From Streptomyces nojiriensis (GTDB lineage: Bacteria > Actinomycetota > Actinomycetes > Streptomycetales > Streptomycetaceae), in NCBI RefSeq assembly GCF_017639205.1, contig NZ_CP071139.1, positions 1,984,001-2,048,000 of the forward strand: DNA of 64,000 nucleotides, written 5' to 3'. A program made the position numbers and the translations under genes. How positions within the stretch are numbered: the stretch's first letter is position 1; each line of letters opens with the position of its first letter. The notes under the pieces are model-generated. The model saw only the letters and a list, made by a program, of their open reading frames with translations. It was not told the DNA's origin and ran no database searches. Shown one piece after another: positions 8,309 to 17,085 of the stretch.

Positions 8309-9307
8309 ATGCTCAGACCCCGCGCGGTGGCCGCCGTACTGCTGGCCGCCCTGCTCTCCCCGTTCGCCACGGCCTGCGGCTCTTCCCCGTCGGGCCCGGC
8401 GGACGGCGGCCGCCCGGCCGTCACCCTCGCCGCGAGCGACCATCTCGGCGGCGCCCCCGTCCACGTGGCCGAGGAGGGCGACCTCTGGTCGGCCGAGGGC
8501 ATCACGGCCAGCGTCACCACCCAGCCCACCGGCCGGGACGCGTTGAACGCCGTACTCGGCGGCCAGGCCCAGCTCGGCGTCGTCGGCGACCTGCCCGCCG
8601 TGACGGCCACGCTGGGCGGCCGCGAACTGCGGGTCGTCGCCGACCTGTCCCGGTTCTCCGACTGGCGCCTGCTCACCCGGACCGACCGGCAGATCACCGG
8701 CTTCGCCGCACTGAAGGGCCGCAAGGTCGGAGTCCCGCAGGGCACGAACGTCGAGTACGCGCTGTCGCGCATGCTCGCCTCGGCGCAATTGACCGCGGCG
8801 GACGTCACGGTGGTCAACCTCGCCCCGAACCAGGTCACTTCGGCCCTGGCCCGGGGCGACATCGACGCCGGGGTCACCTTCCCCAGCTTCTACGACGCCG
8901 CACGCACCGCCCTGGGCGGCACCTACGCCGAGCTCCCCTTCACCGGGTACACGGCCAGGACCCTCCTCGTCGCAGGCCCGTCGGCGAGCCAGGAGAGCAC
9001 CACCGCCGTCCTGCGCAGCCTGCTGCGCGCCCAGCGGGAGCTCGGAGCCGACCCGGCCGGGGCCCGCAAGGCCGTGCTCGCCCAGTCCAAGGGCGCCCTC
9101 CAGGCCGCCTACGTCGACACCTTCCAGCCGCGCTACACGTACGGCGCCACCCTCTCCCCCGAGCTGCTGGCGCAGCTGGAGGAGGAGGCCGCCTGGGCCA
9201 AGGCCGCCCAGAACCTGCCCGGCTCCGCCGACCGCGCCGCACTGCTGAAGTACCTGGACGCCGGCCCCCTGACGGCCGTCGACCCGGCCGCCGTCACCGT
9301 CCGCTGA
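8309..9307 (+). CDS. ABC importer substrate-binding lipoprotein, SsuA type
   Basis: 332 aa from ATG 8309, chosen for CCGGAAGGA 8 nt upstream; an in-frame ATG at 8273 overlapping the ATPase stop is the alternative. The N-terminus has a hydrophobic run and lipobox FATAC, so it is likely a lipoprotein. The body follows the NMT1/SsuA fold: [20 protein letters not shown] near the start, [34 protein letters not shown], and [11 protein letters not shown]. These segments line the ligand cleft in sulfonate/nitrate/pyrimidine-precursor binding proteins. It captures the substrate for the importer. Substrate is not readable from sequence. Confidence 0.88.
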   Translation: MLRPRAVAAVLLAALLSPFATACGSSPSGPADGGRPAVTLAASDHLGGAPVHVAEEGDLWSAEGITASVTTQPTGRDALNAVLGGQAQLGVVGDLPAVTATLGGRELRVVADLSRFSDWRLLTRTDRQITGFAALKGRKVGVPQGTNVEYALSRMLASAQLTAADVTVVNLAPNQVTSALARGDIDAGVTFPSFYDAARTALGGTYAELPFTGYTARTLLVAGPSASQESTTAVLRSLLRAQRELGADPAGARKAVLAQSKGALQAAYVDTFQPRYTYGATLSPELLAQLEEEAAWAKAAQNLPGSADRAALLKYLDAGPLTAVDPAAVTVR

Positions 9308-9356
9308 ACCACCCGCACACGCACACGCACCCGCACACGTATCCAGGGGAGATCCC

Positions 9357-10466
9357 ATGACCGTCGACCAGAACACCCTGCGCCGCCGCGGCGTCGGCCT
9401 GATCGCCCACGACCCCGAGCGCAGCTACGGCGGCTTCACCCTCTACACACCGATCACCAGCGCCGGCGAGATCCACCTCGTCGACATCGAGGGCCGGCCG
9501 GTCCACACCTGGAACTCCCCGCACCCGCCCGGCCGTCAGGCGCAGATCCTGCCGAACGGAAACCTCTTCTACGCGGCCAAGGACACGAGCGGCCCGACCC
9601 TCTTCCCCATCTGGGACGTCTACCACGGCGGCATCTTCCAGGAGCTGGCCCCGGACTCGACGGTGCTCCGCGAGGTCCGGCACCCCTTCCACCACCACGA
9701 CGCCTCGACCCTGCGCAACGGCAACCTGCTCATCGGGGCCGTCGAGCCGCTGGACCCGGCCGACGCGGCCCGGATCCGGGGCGGCATCCCCGGATCCGAG
9801 GCGCCCGGCGGGGTGATCTACGGGGACGTGGTGTACGAACTGACCTGGGACGGGGCGATCGTGTGGCGCTGGGCCGCCATCGAGCACCTGGACCCGCAGG
9901 AAGTGCCGCTGAACCCGCACTTCGCCCGCAACCACTGGCCGATGGCCAACACCGTCAACGAGAGCGCGGACGGCTCGATCGTGGTGGGCTTCCGCAGCGC
10001 GTCCACCACCGTGTCGGTGGACCGTGCCGACGGGTCCGTGCGGTGGCGCATCGGCCCGGACGTACTGGCCCAGCAGCACCATCCGCACGAACTGCCCGGC
10101 GGCACCCTCCTGGTCTTCGACAACGGCACCTACCGCGACACCACCTCGGTGCCGTACTCGCGCGTGCTGGAGCTCGACCCGTCCACCGGCAAGGAGGTGT
10201 GGGCGTACGAGGACAACCCGCCGCAGAACTTCTTCAGCCCGTACATGTCCAGCGCCCAGCGCCTGCCGAACGGCAACACCTTCATCGCCGAAGGCTCCTT
10301 CGGACGGCTCTTCGAGGTGACCCCCGGCGGCGAGGTCGTGTGGGAGTTCGTGGTCCCGCAGTTCCGGTCCTTCGGGGAAGGCGTGGGCCTGGAGTCCTCG
10401 GCCGGCGCCCAGAACTCGGTCTTCCGCGCCTACCGGTACGCCGCGGAGCAGATCCCGTGGCTGTGA
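9357..10466 (+). CDS. Arylsulfotransferase (ASST) family beta-propeller protein
   Basis: 369 aa, ATG 9357 after CAGGGGAGAT. The sequence is rich in propeller strands with repeated PNGN turns ([30 protein letters not shown]), and [13 protein letters not shown] and [10 protein letters not shown] carry paired His motifs. This matches Arylsulfotransf/ASST-like proteins, where conserved His and Arg form the active site of PAPS-independent sulfotransferases. Unlike secreted enterobacterial ASST it has no signal peptide, so it should be cytosolic. It lies 49 nt behind the binding-protein gene and probably ends the importer operon. Activity could be sulfotransfer, sulfate-ester cleavage or something else; the fold is surer than the reaction. 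Confidence 0.8.
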   Translation: MTVDQNTLRRRGVGLIAHDPERSYGGFTLYTPITSAGEIHLVDIEGRPVHTWNSPHPPGRQAQILPNGNLFYAAKDTSGPTLFPIWDVYHGGIFQELAPDSTVLREVRHPFHHHDASTLRNGNLLIGAVEPLDPADAARIRGGIPGSEAPGGVIYGDVVYELTWDGAIVWRWAAIEHLDPQEVPLNPHFARNHWPMANTVNESADGSIVVGFRSASTTVSVDRADGSVRWRIGPDVLAQQHHPHELPGGTLLVFDNGTYRDTTSVPYSRVLELDPSTGKEVWAYEDNPPQNFFSPYMSSAQRLPNGNTFIAEGSFGRLFEVTPGGEVVWEFVVPQFRSFGEGVGLESSAGAQNSVFRAYRYAAEQIPWL

Positions 10467-10793
10467 GGCACACCTGCCCCACACACCCCGAATCATTTCA
10501 CCGGAAGGCGTGTACGGCCGATTGAATTGCCGCACGCTCAATCGCGGCGACGGCCAAGAAGGACCGCGGGCCGGCCGAGCCGGTCTGGGCCTGGCGGCCA
10601 AGCCGGTGTGGGCCGTCGCCGCGGGCATCCGGGCCCCGGGCAACACCGCTGCCAACTTCTCTTAATATTGCGGTCATTGTATGGCACCGCTATCGGGCGT
10701 AGCGTTTTCGAAAGAAATTGATGACGGGCCGAATTACCTGATCCCGCATCGGCTTCCCTTTTCCGTACGCCGAGCAGGAAGGCGCAATTCTCC
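10467..10793 (+). other. Intergenic 327 bp between ASST gene and monooxygenase operon
   Basis: No gene seen. It holds a dyad CGATTGA (10519-10525) / TCAATCG (10538-10544) with a 12-nt spacer, shortly after the ASST stop, and an AT-richer stretch from about 10660 with a plausible promoter. The 3' end, AGGAAGG near 10778, is the ribosome binding site of the next gene. Confidence 0.6.
10677..10705 (+). promoter_or_regulatory. Putative promoter of the monooxygenase operon
   Basis: TTGTAT (10677-10682) and TAGCGT (10700-10705) are separated by 17 nt and fit the vegetative -35/-10 pattern (TTGNNN, TANNNT). The predicted leader would be about 80 nt. It lies in the only AT-rich part of this gap. Similarity to the 6691-6721 dyad is only partial (ATTG and GGTCA words nearby). 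Confidence 0.4.
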
Positions 10794-11975
10794 GTGTCCG
10801 TTTCCTCATCGTCACCGGCGCCCCTGCACCTCGCCGTCGCCCTCGACGGCGCGGGCCGGCACCCGGCCGCCTGGCGCGAGCCGGGTGCCCGGCCCGCCGA
10901 GCTCTTCACCGCCCGCTACTGGGCCGGTCTCGCCGGCGAGGCCGAGGCCGGGCTGCTCGACTTCATCACCTTCGAGGACGGCCTCGCCCTCCAGTCCTCC
11001 TCGCCCACCGGACCCGACGGGCGCACGGACCGGGTCCGCGGCCGGCTGGACGCGGTGCTCACCGCCGCCCGGGTCGCACCTCTGACGCGGCACATCGGGC
11101 TGGTCCCGGCCGTGACGGCGACCCACACCGAGCCCTTCCACATCTCCAAGGCGATCGCCACGCTCGACCACGTGAGCCGGGGACGGGCCGGCCTGCGGAT
11201 CCAGGTGTCCGGGCTCGCCCACGAGGCACGGCACTTCGGGCGGCGGACCGCTCCGTTCGCGGACGGGGAGCTGTACGCGGAGGCCGCCGACCACGTCGAG
11301 GTGATCCGGCGGCTGTGGGACAGCTGGGAGGACGACGCGGAGATCCGGGACGTGGCCACGGGCCGGTTCGTCGACCGCGGGAAGCTCCACCACATCGACT
11401 TCGAGGGGCGGCACTTCAACGTCAGGGGGCCTTCGATCACCCCGCGCCCGCCGCAGGGACAGCCCGTCGTCAGCGCGTCCGGCGACGGCGAGGCCTCGTA
11501 CGCGCTCATCGCCCGGTCCGCCGAGATCGGGTACGTGGCCGCGCACGACGGCGCCGGTACGCGCGCGGCCGTGGCGGCGATCCGGCGGGCCCGGGAGGCG
11601 ACCGGGCCCGCCGCGGACCCGCTGCACCTCTTCGGGGACCTCACGGTGTTCCTCGACGCGGACGCTCCGGCGGCCGCCGCGCGCCTGGAGCGCCTCGACG
11701 CGCTCGCGGGTGTCCCGTACGCCGGTGACGGCGCCGTCTTCACCGGGAGCCCCGGGCAGTTGGCGGACCTGCTCCTGGAGCGGCGTTCGGCAGGCCTGTC
11801 CGGTTTCCTGCTGCGGCCGGGCGTGATCGCCCACGACCTGCCCGCCATCACCCGGGGGCTGGTGCCGGAGCTGCAGCGGCGCGGGGCCTTCCGCCGGGAG
11901 TACGGGGCGGACACCCTGCGCGGCCTGCTCGGGCTGGAGCGCCCGGCCAACCGTTACGCGCGGCCCGCAGCCTGA
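10794..11975 (+). CDS. LLM flavin-dependent monooxygenase, NtaA/SnaA group
   Basis: 393 aa from GTG 10794 with AGGAAGG upstream. It has the luciferase-like TIM barrel: LHLAVALDGAGRHPAAWR at the start, ATLDHVSRGRAGLRIQVSG (~120-140, a degenerate form of the TLDHLSxGRxxWNVVTS flavin loop), and PRPPQGQPVVSASGDGEASY. These place it with NtaA/SnaA/DszA-type enzymes that use FMNH2 and O2 to oxidise amines, sulfones or sulfonates. The WNVV part of the motif is replaced, so substrate or flavin handling may differ from its neighbour. First gene of a four-monooxygenase run; the 48-nt gap to the next has a good ribosome binding site. Confidence 0.85.
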   Translation: MSVSSSSPAPLHLAVALDGAGRHPAAWREPGARPAELFTARYWAGLAGEAEAGLLDFITFEDGLALQSSSPTGPDGRTDRVRGRLDAVLTAARVAPLTRHIGLVPAVTATHTEPFHISKAIATLDHVSRGRAGLRIQVSGLAHEARHFGRRTAPFADGELYAEAADHVEVIRRLWDSWEDDAEIRDVATGRFVDRGKLHHIDFEGRHFNVRGPSITPRPPQGQPVVSASGDGEASYALIARSAEIGYVAAHDGAGTRAAVAAIRRAREATGPAADPLHLFGDLTVFLDADAPAAAARLERLDALAGVPYAGDGAVFTGSPGQLADLLLERRSAGLSGFLLRPGVIAHDLPAITRGLVPELQRRGAFRREYGADTLRGLLGLERPANRYARPAA

Positions 11976-12023
11976 TCACGGCCCGACCCGCCGCCCGACC
12001 CGGACCCTCCGGAAGGACGAACC

Positions 12024-13412
12024 ATGAGCAGCAAGCCGCTCAAGCAGATCCATCTCGCGGCCCACTTCCCGGGCGTCAACAACACCACCGTGTGGAGCGA
12101 CCCGGCCGCCGGCAGCCACATCGACTTCGACTCGTTCATCCACTTCGCGCAGACGGCCGAGCGCGCCAAGTTCGACTTCCTGTTCCTCGCGGAGGGGCTG
12201 CGGCTGCGCGAACAGGGCGGTGAGATATACGACTTGGACGTGGTCGGCCGGCCCGACACCTTCACGGTGCTCGCCGCCCTGGCCGCGGTGACCGAGCGCC
12301 TGGGCCTGACCGGGACCATCAACTCCACCTTCAACGAGCCCTACGAGGTGGCCCGCCAGTTCGCCACGCTCGACCACCTCTCGGAAGGCCGGGCCGCCTG
12401 GAACGTGGTCACCTCCTGGGACGCCTTCACCGGCGAGAACTTCCGGCGCGGCGGATTCCTGCCGCGTGAGGACCGCTACTCCCGCGCCCAGGAGTTCCTG
12501 GCGACCGCCACCGAGCTGTTCGACTCCTGGGACGGCTCCGAGATCTCCGCCGACGCGGCGACCGGCACGTTCCTGCGCGACGCACGGGCCGGGGCCTTCG
12601 CCCACCGGGGCCGGCACTTCGACATCGAGGGCCGCTTCAACGTGCCGCGCAGCCCGCAGGGCCGGCCGGTGGTCTTCCAGGCGGGCGACTCCGAGGAGGG
12701 CCGGGAGTTCGCCGCCGCCGGCGCCGACGCGATCTTCGGACGGTACGGAACCCTCGACGCGGGGCGGGAGTTCTACGCGGACGTCAAGGGCCGGCTCGCG
12801 GGGCACGGCCGTACGCACGACCAGTTGAAGATCCTGCCCGCGGCCACCTTCGTCCTCGGGGACACCGACGCGCAGGCCCGGGAAATCGCGCACGAGGTGC
12901 GCCGCCTCCAGGTCAGCGGGCAGACCGCGATCAAGTACCTGGAGCACGTCTGGAACCGGGACCTGTCCGCCTACGACCCGGACGGTCCGCTGCCCGAGAT
13001 CGACCCCCGGGTCGGGGAGAACACCATCGCCCTCGGGCGGGCGAGCGTAAGGCAGTTCCGCGATCCGCTCGCCACCGCGCGGCAGTGGCGCGAGCTGGCC
13101 CGGGCCAAGAACCTGTCGATCCGCGAACTGGTGATCGCGACCACCGCCGACCAGACGTTCGTCGGCTCGGCCGCCACGATCGCCGAGTCGATCAACACCT
13201 TGGTGCAGGCGGACGCCGCCGACGGTTTCATCCTCGTCCCCCACATCACCCCGGGCGGTCTGGACGGCTTCGCGGACTCCGTCGTACCGCTGCTCCAGGA
13301 GCGCGGGGTCTTCCGCACCGAGTACGAGGGCACCACCCTGCGCGACCACCTCGGTCTCGCGACCCCGGCGCCTGCCCCGGCCGCGGCCGCGGCCCCGGCC
13401 CCGGCCCCGTGA
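12024..13412 (+). CDS. LLM flavin-dependent monooxygenase, NtaA/DszA/DmoA group
   Basis: 462 aa, ATG 12024 after CCGGAAGGACG. Canonical family signatures: HFPGVNNTTVWSDP near the N-terminus, LDHLSEGRAAWNVVTSWD (~120), and PQGRPVVFQAGDSEEGREFAA (~215). Such enzymes work with a separate flavin reductase and open C-S or C-N bonds; known members act on nitrilotriacetate, dibenzothiophene sulfone and dimethyl sulfide. The last ~16 residues are an Ala/Pro tail. It overlaps the next gene by GTGA, so the two are co-translated. The exact substrate cannot be read. Confidence 0.87.
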   Translation: MSSKPLKQIHLAAHFPGVNNTTVWSDPAAGSHIDFDSFIHFAQTAERAKFDFLFLAEGLRLREQGGEIYDLDVVGRPDTFTVLAALAAVTERLGLTGTINSTFNEPYEVARQFATLDHLSEGRAAWNVVTSWDAFTGENFRRGGFLPREDRYSRAQEFLATATELFDSWDGSEISADAATGTFLRDARAGAFAHRGRHFDIEGRFNVPRSPQGRPVVFQAGDSEEGREFAAAGADAIFGRYGTLDAGREFYADVKGRLAGHGRTHDQLKILPAATFVLGDTDAQAREIAHEVRRLQVSGQTAIKYLEHVWNRDLSAYDPDGPLPEIDPRVGENTIALGRASVRQFRDPLATARQWRELARAKNLSIRELVIATTADQTFVGSAATIAESINTLVQADAADGFILVPHITPGGLDGFADSVVPLLQERGVFRTEYEGTTLRDHLGLATPAPAPAAAAAPAPAP

Positions 13413-14470
13413 AGTTCCTCGCCATCACCCTGATCACGGACTCCCCCGACCCGGCGACGGGTGGTCTGAAGCCCACGCGGGAGCGGTTCCGTGAGGTGGT
13501 CGCCGCCGCCCTGCTGGCGGAGGAGCTCGGCTTCGACGGCTTCGGCGTGGGCGAGCGCCACGAGCGGCCCTTCCTGTCCTCCTCGCCGCCCGTGGTGCTC
13601 GGCCACATCGCCGCGCTGACCCGCCGGATCCGGCTGTTCACCGCCGTCACCACGCTGAGCCTGCTCGACCCGGTGCGGGCGTACGAGGACTACGCGACGC
13701 TCGACCACCTCAGCGACGGGCGCCTGGAGCTGATGATCGGCAAGGGCAACGGCGCGGCGCAGCGCGAGCTGTTCCAGGTGTCCCCCGAGGACCAGTGGGA
13801 ACGCAACGCCGAGGGCTACGAGCTGTTCCGCCGGATCTGGCGGGAGGACAAGGTGAGCGCGCAGCCGCGCTTCCGGCCCGCGCTGAGCGGTGCGGAGGTG
13901 CTGCCGAGACCGTTCCAGCGGGCCCTGCGGGTCTGGCACGGCAGTGCCACGAGCCGGGAGTCGGTCGATCTCGCGGCGCGCTGCGGCGACCCGCTCTTCT
14001 CGGCGAACGTCACGCACCCGATCGGGCCGTACGCGGAGCTGATCCGCCACTACCGGGAGCGCTGGGAGCACTACGGGCACGATCCGGCCCGGGCCGTGGT
14101 GGGTGCGGGCACGGCCGGCTACCACGCGGCCCGCACCTCGCAGCAGGCGGTGGCGGCGTACCGGCCGGCGTTCGCGCGCTACCTCGCCTTCCACGAGCAG
14201 CTGGGCGCGGCCCCCGTCTTCCCGACCCTGGAGGACTTCGTCGAGCGGAGCTCGGCGCTGATCGGCAGCCCCCAGCAGGTGATCGAGAAGGTGCACCGCT
14301 ACCACGAGGCCTTCGGCCACACGGCCCTGCACCTGCAGGCCGAGGCGGGCGGGCTCGCCGAGGCGGACCACCGCGCCTCGCTCGAACTCTTCCAGTCGGA
14401 CATCGCGCCGGTCCTGCGCCGCGCGATACCCGACCCCCGCTTCCCCGACCCTGCCTTCCCCGACCTTTAA
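13409..14470 (+). CDS. LLM flavin-dependent oxidoreductase, luciferase-like
   Basis: 353 aa, starting at GTG 13409 inside the GTGA overlap with the upstream stop. Barrel motifs include AEELGFDGFGVGERHE (~35-50), ARRIRLFTAVTTLSLLDPVRAYEDYATLDHLSDGR-type core and LMIGKGNGAAQ. It groups with bacterial luciferase-like alkanal/alkane monooxygenases rather than NtaA types, so the operon carries distinct subfamilies rather than recent duplicates. The C-terminus ends in a short Pro/Phe/Asp repeat. Twelve nt separate it from the next gene. Confidence 0.83.
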   Translation: MKFLAITLITDSPDPATGGLKPTRERFREVVAAALLAEELGFDGFGVGERHERPFLSSSPPVVLGHIAALTRRIRLFTAVTTLSLLDPVRAYEDYATLDHLSDGRLELMIGKGNGAAQRELFQVSPEDQWERNAEGYELFRRIWREDKVSAQPRFRPALSGAEVLPRPFQRALRVWHGSATSRESVDLAARCGDPLFSANVTHPIGPYAELIRHYRERWEHYGHDPARAVVGAGTAGYHAARTSQQAVAAYRPAFARYLAFHEQLGAAPVFPTLEDFVERSSALIGSPQQVIEKVHRYHEAFGHTALHLQAEAGGLAEADHRASLELFQSDIAPVLRRAIPDPRFPDPAFPDL

Positions 14471-14481
14471 GGAGTCCGGCC

Positions 14482-15618
14482 ATGCCCGGCATCCCCCTCG
14501 GGGTCCTCGACCTCGTCCCCGTCTCGTCCGGTTCCACCGCCGCCGAAGCCCTGCACCGGAGTATCGATCTCGCCCGGCGGGCCGAGGAGTTCGGCTACGC
14601 CCGCTACTGGTTCGCGGAGCACCACCTCAATCCCGGGGTCGCCGGGACCTCTCCGGCGGTCGTGCTCGCGCTGACCGCCTCCGCGACCTCGGCCATCCGG
14701 CTGGGCTCGGGCGCGGTGCAGCTCGGGCACCGCACCGCGCTGTCGACCGTCGAGGAGTTCGGCCTGATCGACGCACTGCATCCCGGACGCATCGACCTGG
14801 GGCTGGGCCGCTCGGCGGGCCGGCCCCGGCCGTCCGACGGTCCGGGCGCGCGGCCGCCGGTCACGCCGGTCGTGGACGGGTACGCCCCGAACGGGCTGCG
14901 GATCCCCGAACCGTTCTCCTTCGCCCCTCTGCTGGGCCATCCGCGGGTGGCCCTCCAGCAGAAGCTGCTGAACCTGCCGGGAGCCCAGCCGCAGGAGTAC
15001 GGCGAGCAGGTCGACGACGTGCTCGCGCTGCTGCGGGGCGAGTACCGCTCGCCGGAGGGCGTCGAGGCGCATGCCGTCCCCGGCGAGGGGGCCGACGTAC
15101 AGGTGTGGATCCTGGGCAGCAGCGGCGGGGTGAGTGCGGAGACGGCGGGGCGCAACGGGCTCCGGTTCGCGGCCAACTACCACGTCAGTCCTGCGGCGGT
15201 GCTGGAGGCGGCCGCGGGGTACCGGGCCGCTTTCAAGCCTTCGGCCGAGCTGGACCGGCCGTATCTGACGGTGTCCGCCGATGTGGTGGTGGCCGAGGGC
15301 GAGGAGGCGGCGCACGAGCTGGCCACCGGGTACGGGGCCTGGGTCCGCAGCATCCGGACGGCCGAGGGGGCCATCCCCTACCCCACCCCGGCCGAGGCGC
15401 GGGCCCTGCCGTGGACCGATGCGGACCGGCGGCTGGTGGCCGACCGGCTGGAGACCCGGTTCGTCGGCTCCGCGCGCACCGTCGCCGATCACCTGGAGCG
15501 GCTCCAGGCGGCGACGGGCGCCGACGAACTGCTGATCACCACGATCACGCACGGGCACGCGGAGCGGGTGAACTCCTACCGGCTGCTCGCCGAGGAATGG
15601 CACCGCCGGGCGCACTGA
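14482..15618 (+). CDS. LLM flavin oxidoreductase, luciferase family group 1
   Basis: 378 aa, ATG 14482 with a perfect AAGGAG 8 nt upstream. It opens with GVLDLVPVSSGSTAAEALHR and ARYWFAEHHLNPGVAGTSP, signatures of the group 1 luciferase-family oxidoreductases. SGGVSAETAGRNGLRFAANYH forms the later flavin-phosphate loop. An insert at ~115-150 (RPSDGPGARPP) is longer than usual. Last gene of the four-monooxygenase operon; the next gene sits 122 nt on with its own ribosome binding site. Substrate unknown. Confidence 0.83.
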   Translation: MPGIPLGVLDLVPVSSGSTAAEALHRSIDLARRAEEFGYARYWFAEHHLNPGVAGTSPAVVLALTASATSAIRLGSGAVQLGHRTALSTVEEFGLIDALHPGRIDLGLGRSAGRPRPSDGPGARPPVTPVVDGYAPNGLRIPEPFSFAPLLGHPRVALQQKLLNLPGAQPQEYGEQVDDVLALLRGEYRSPEGVEAHAVPGEGADVQVWILGSSGGVSAETAGRNGLRFAANYHVSPAAVLEAAAGYRAAFKPSAELDRPYLTVSADVVVAEGEEAAHELATGYGAWVRSIRTAEGAIPYPTPAEARALPWTDADRRLVADRLETRFVGSARTVADHLERLQAATGADELLITTITHGHAERVNSYRLLAEEWHRRAH

Positions 15619-15740
15619 CGAGACGCGTAGAACGCGACGCCGAAGGTGTAGGGGGTTCCCTCATGCTTCGGCCGGTCCGGCACGGAAGGCTGATCAGGGC
15701 AATTGGCCGCCGTGGCGGCGAACCGAACAGAAGGACACCC

Positions 15741-17063
15741 ATGAGACGCATCTCCGTAATCCGCAACGCAGGGCGCGCCGTGCTCGCGCCGGGAATCGTC
15801 GCGGCCCTGCTGACGGGCGGCGTCGCGCATGCCACGGATGCCGAACCGAAGCCGGCGGGCACGACACCGATCGGCAGCTCCGCCGGCAGTCCGTCGATCT
15901 CAGCCGACGGCCGTTACGTGGCCTTCGCCTCGCCGGCAAGGGATCTGGTGGCCGGCGACACCAACCGGGCGGACGACGTGTTCGTGCGCGACCGGCAGAC
16001 CGGCGCCATCACCAGGGTCAGCGTCGACTCCGCGGGCAACCAGGCCAACAACGTGAGCCGGAATCCGTCGATCTCGGCCGACGGCCGCTACGTCGCGTTC
16101 GAGTCCTTCGCGACGAACCTGGTGGCCGGTGACACCAACCGCTACCGCGATGTTTTCGTGCACGACCTGCAGACCGGCGAGACGACCAGGGTCAGCGTCG
16201 GAAGCCACGGCGAACAGAGCGACAGTGAGAGCTCCCATCCGTCGATCTCCGCCGACGGCCACTACGTCGCGTTCGACTCCCCCGCGTCGAACCTCGTGTC
16301 CGGCGACACCAACGACAGCCACGACGTCTTCGTGCGCGACCGGCAGACCGGTGGGACCACCAGGGTCAGCGTCGATTCGAACGCTCGCCAGGGCGACGGC
16401 ATCAGCCAACTGCCGTCGATTTCGGCGGACGGGCGCTACGTCGCCTTCTCTTCCGGGGCGAGGACGCTGTCCCTGTTCCCCGACAACAACCACGCTGACG
16501 ACGTGTTCGTGCACGATCGGCTGACCGGGTACACCGACCGGATCAGCGTCGGTCCCGGCGGCGAAGAAGGAAATTCCGCCAGTCGCACGGCGACCGTCTC
16601 GGGCGACGGCCGTTTCGTCGCCTTCGAATCCACGGCGTCGAATCTGGTGGCGGGTGACACCGGCGGGCCGTTCGACACCGACATCTTCCTGTACGACCGG
16701 GTTACGCGGACGACGACGCAGGTGAACCTCGGCCCCGATGGCCTGAGCGACGGCAGGACCCCCGGCCAGGAGCGGACCACGCTCTCGGCCGACGGCCGCT
16801 ACATCGCGTTCGTGTCCGGCGAGGACAAGCTGGTGACCGGCGACACCAACTCGAGCTGGGACGTGTACGTGCGAGACCGGGTGAGCGCCACGACGACCAG
16901 GGTCAGCGTCGCCGACGACGGCTCGCAGAGCGATGGGCACAGCTACAGCCCCGCGATTTCGGCCGACGGCCACCACGTCGCATTCACGACCGGCGCGACG
17001 AACCTGGGCGGTGACGGCACCGGCCGGAAGTTCAACCTGTACGTGCGCGGACTCGGCAACTGA
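15741..17063 (+). CDS. Secreted seven-bladed TolB-like beta-propeller
   Basis: 440 aa from ATG 15741 (AGAAGGACACCC upstream). Residues 1-32 are a signal peptide (AALLTGGVAHA). The rest is seven copies of a ~55-residue blade with consensus SISADGRYVAF, then ATNLVAGDTN, DVFVRDRQTG, TTRVSV. Seven blades make one complete PD40/TolB-like propeller. The GDTNxxxD turn recurs in six blades and could bind a cation, an inference from its acidic residues. No catalytic domain is attached, so it is probably a binding or scaffold protein outside the cell. It converges on the LAL regulator gene with only 22 bp between stops. Confidence 0.83.
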   Translation: MRRISVIRNAGRAVLAPGIVAALLTGGVAHATDAEPKPAGTTPIGSSAGSPSISADGRYVAFASPARDLVAGDTNRADDVFVRDRQTGAITRVSVDSAGNQANNVSRNPSISADGRYVAFESFATNLVAGDTNRYRDVFVHDLQTGETTRVSVGSHGEQSDSESSHPSISADGHYVAFDSPASNLVSGDTNDSHDVFVRDRQTGGTTRVSVDSNARQGDGISQLPSISADGRYVAFSSGARTLSLFPDNNHADDVFVHDRLTGYTDRISVGPGGEEGNSASRTATVSGDGRFVAFESTASNLVAGDTGGPFDTDIFLYDRVTRTTTQVNLGPDGLSDGRTPGQERTTLSADGRYIAFVSGEDKLVTGDTNSSWDVYVRDRVSATTTRVSVADDGSQSDGHSYSPAISADGHHVAFTTGATNLGGDGTGRKFNLYVRGLGN

Positions 17064-17085
17064 CGTGCCGGCTGCCGCGGCGTCC

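Noticed and set aside
10490..10515. Shared word CGGAAAGGCGTGTAC between 37216 region and 10500 region
   Set aside because: The copies differ (AAGG vs AAAGG) and flanks are unrelated; likely chance.
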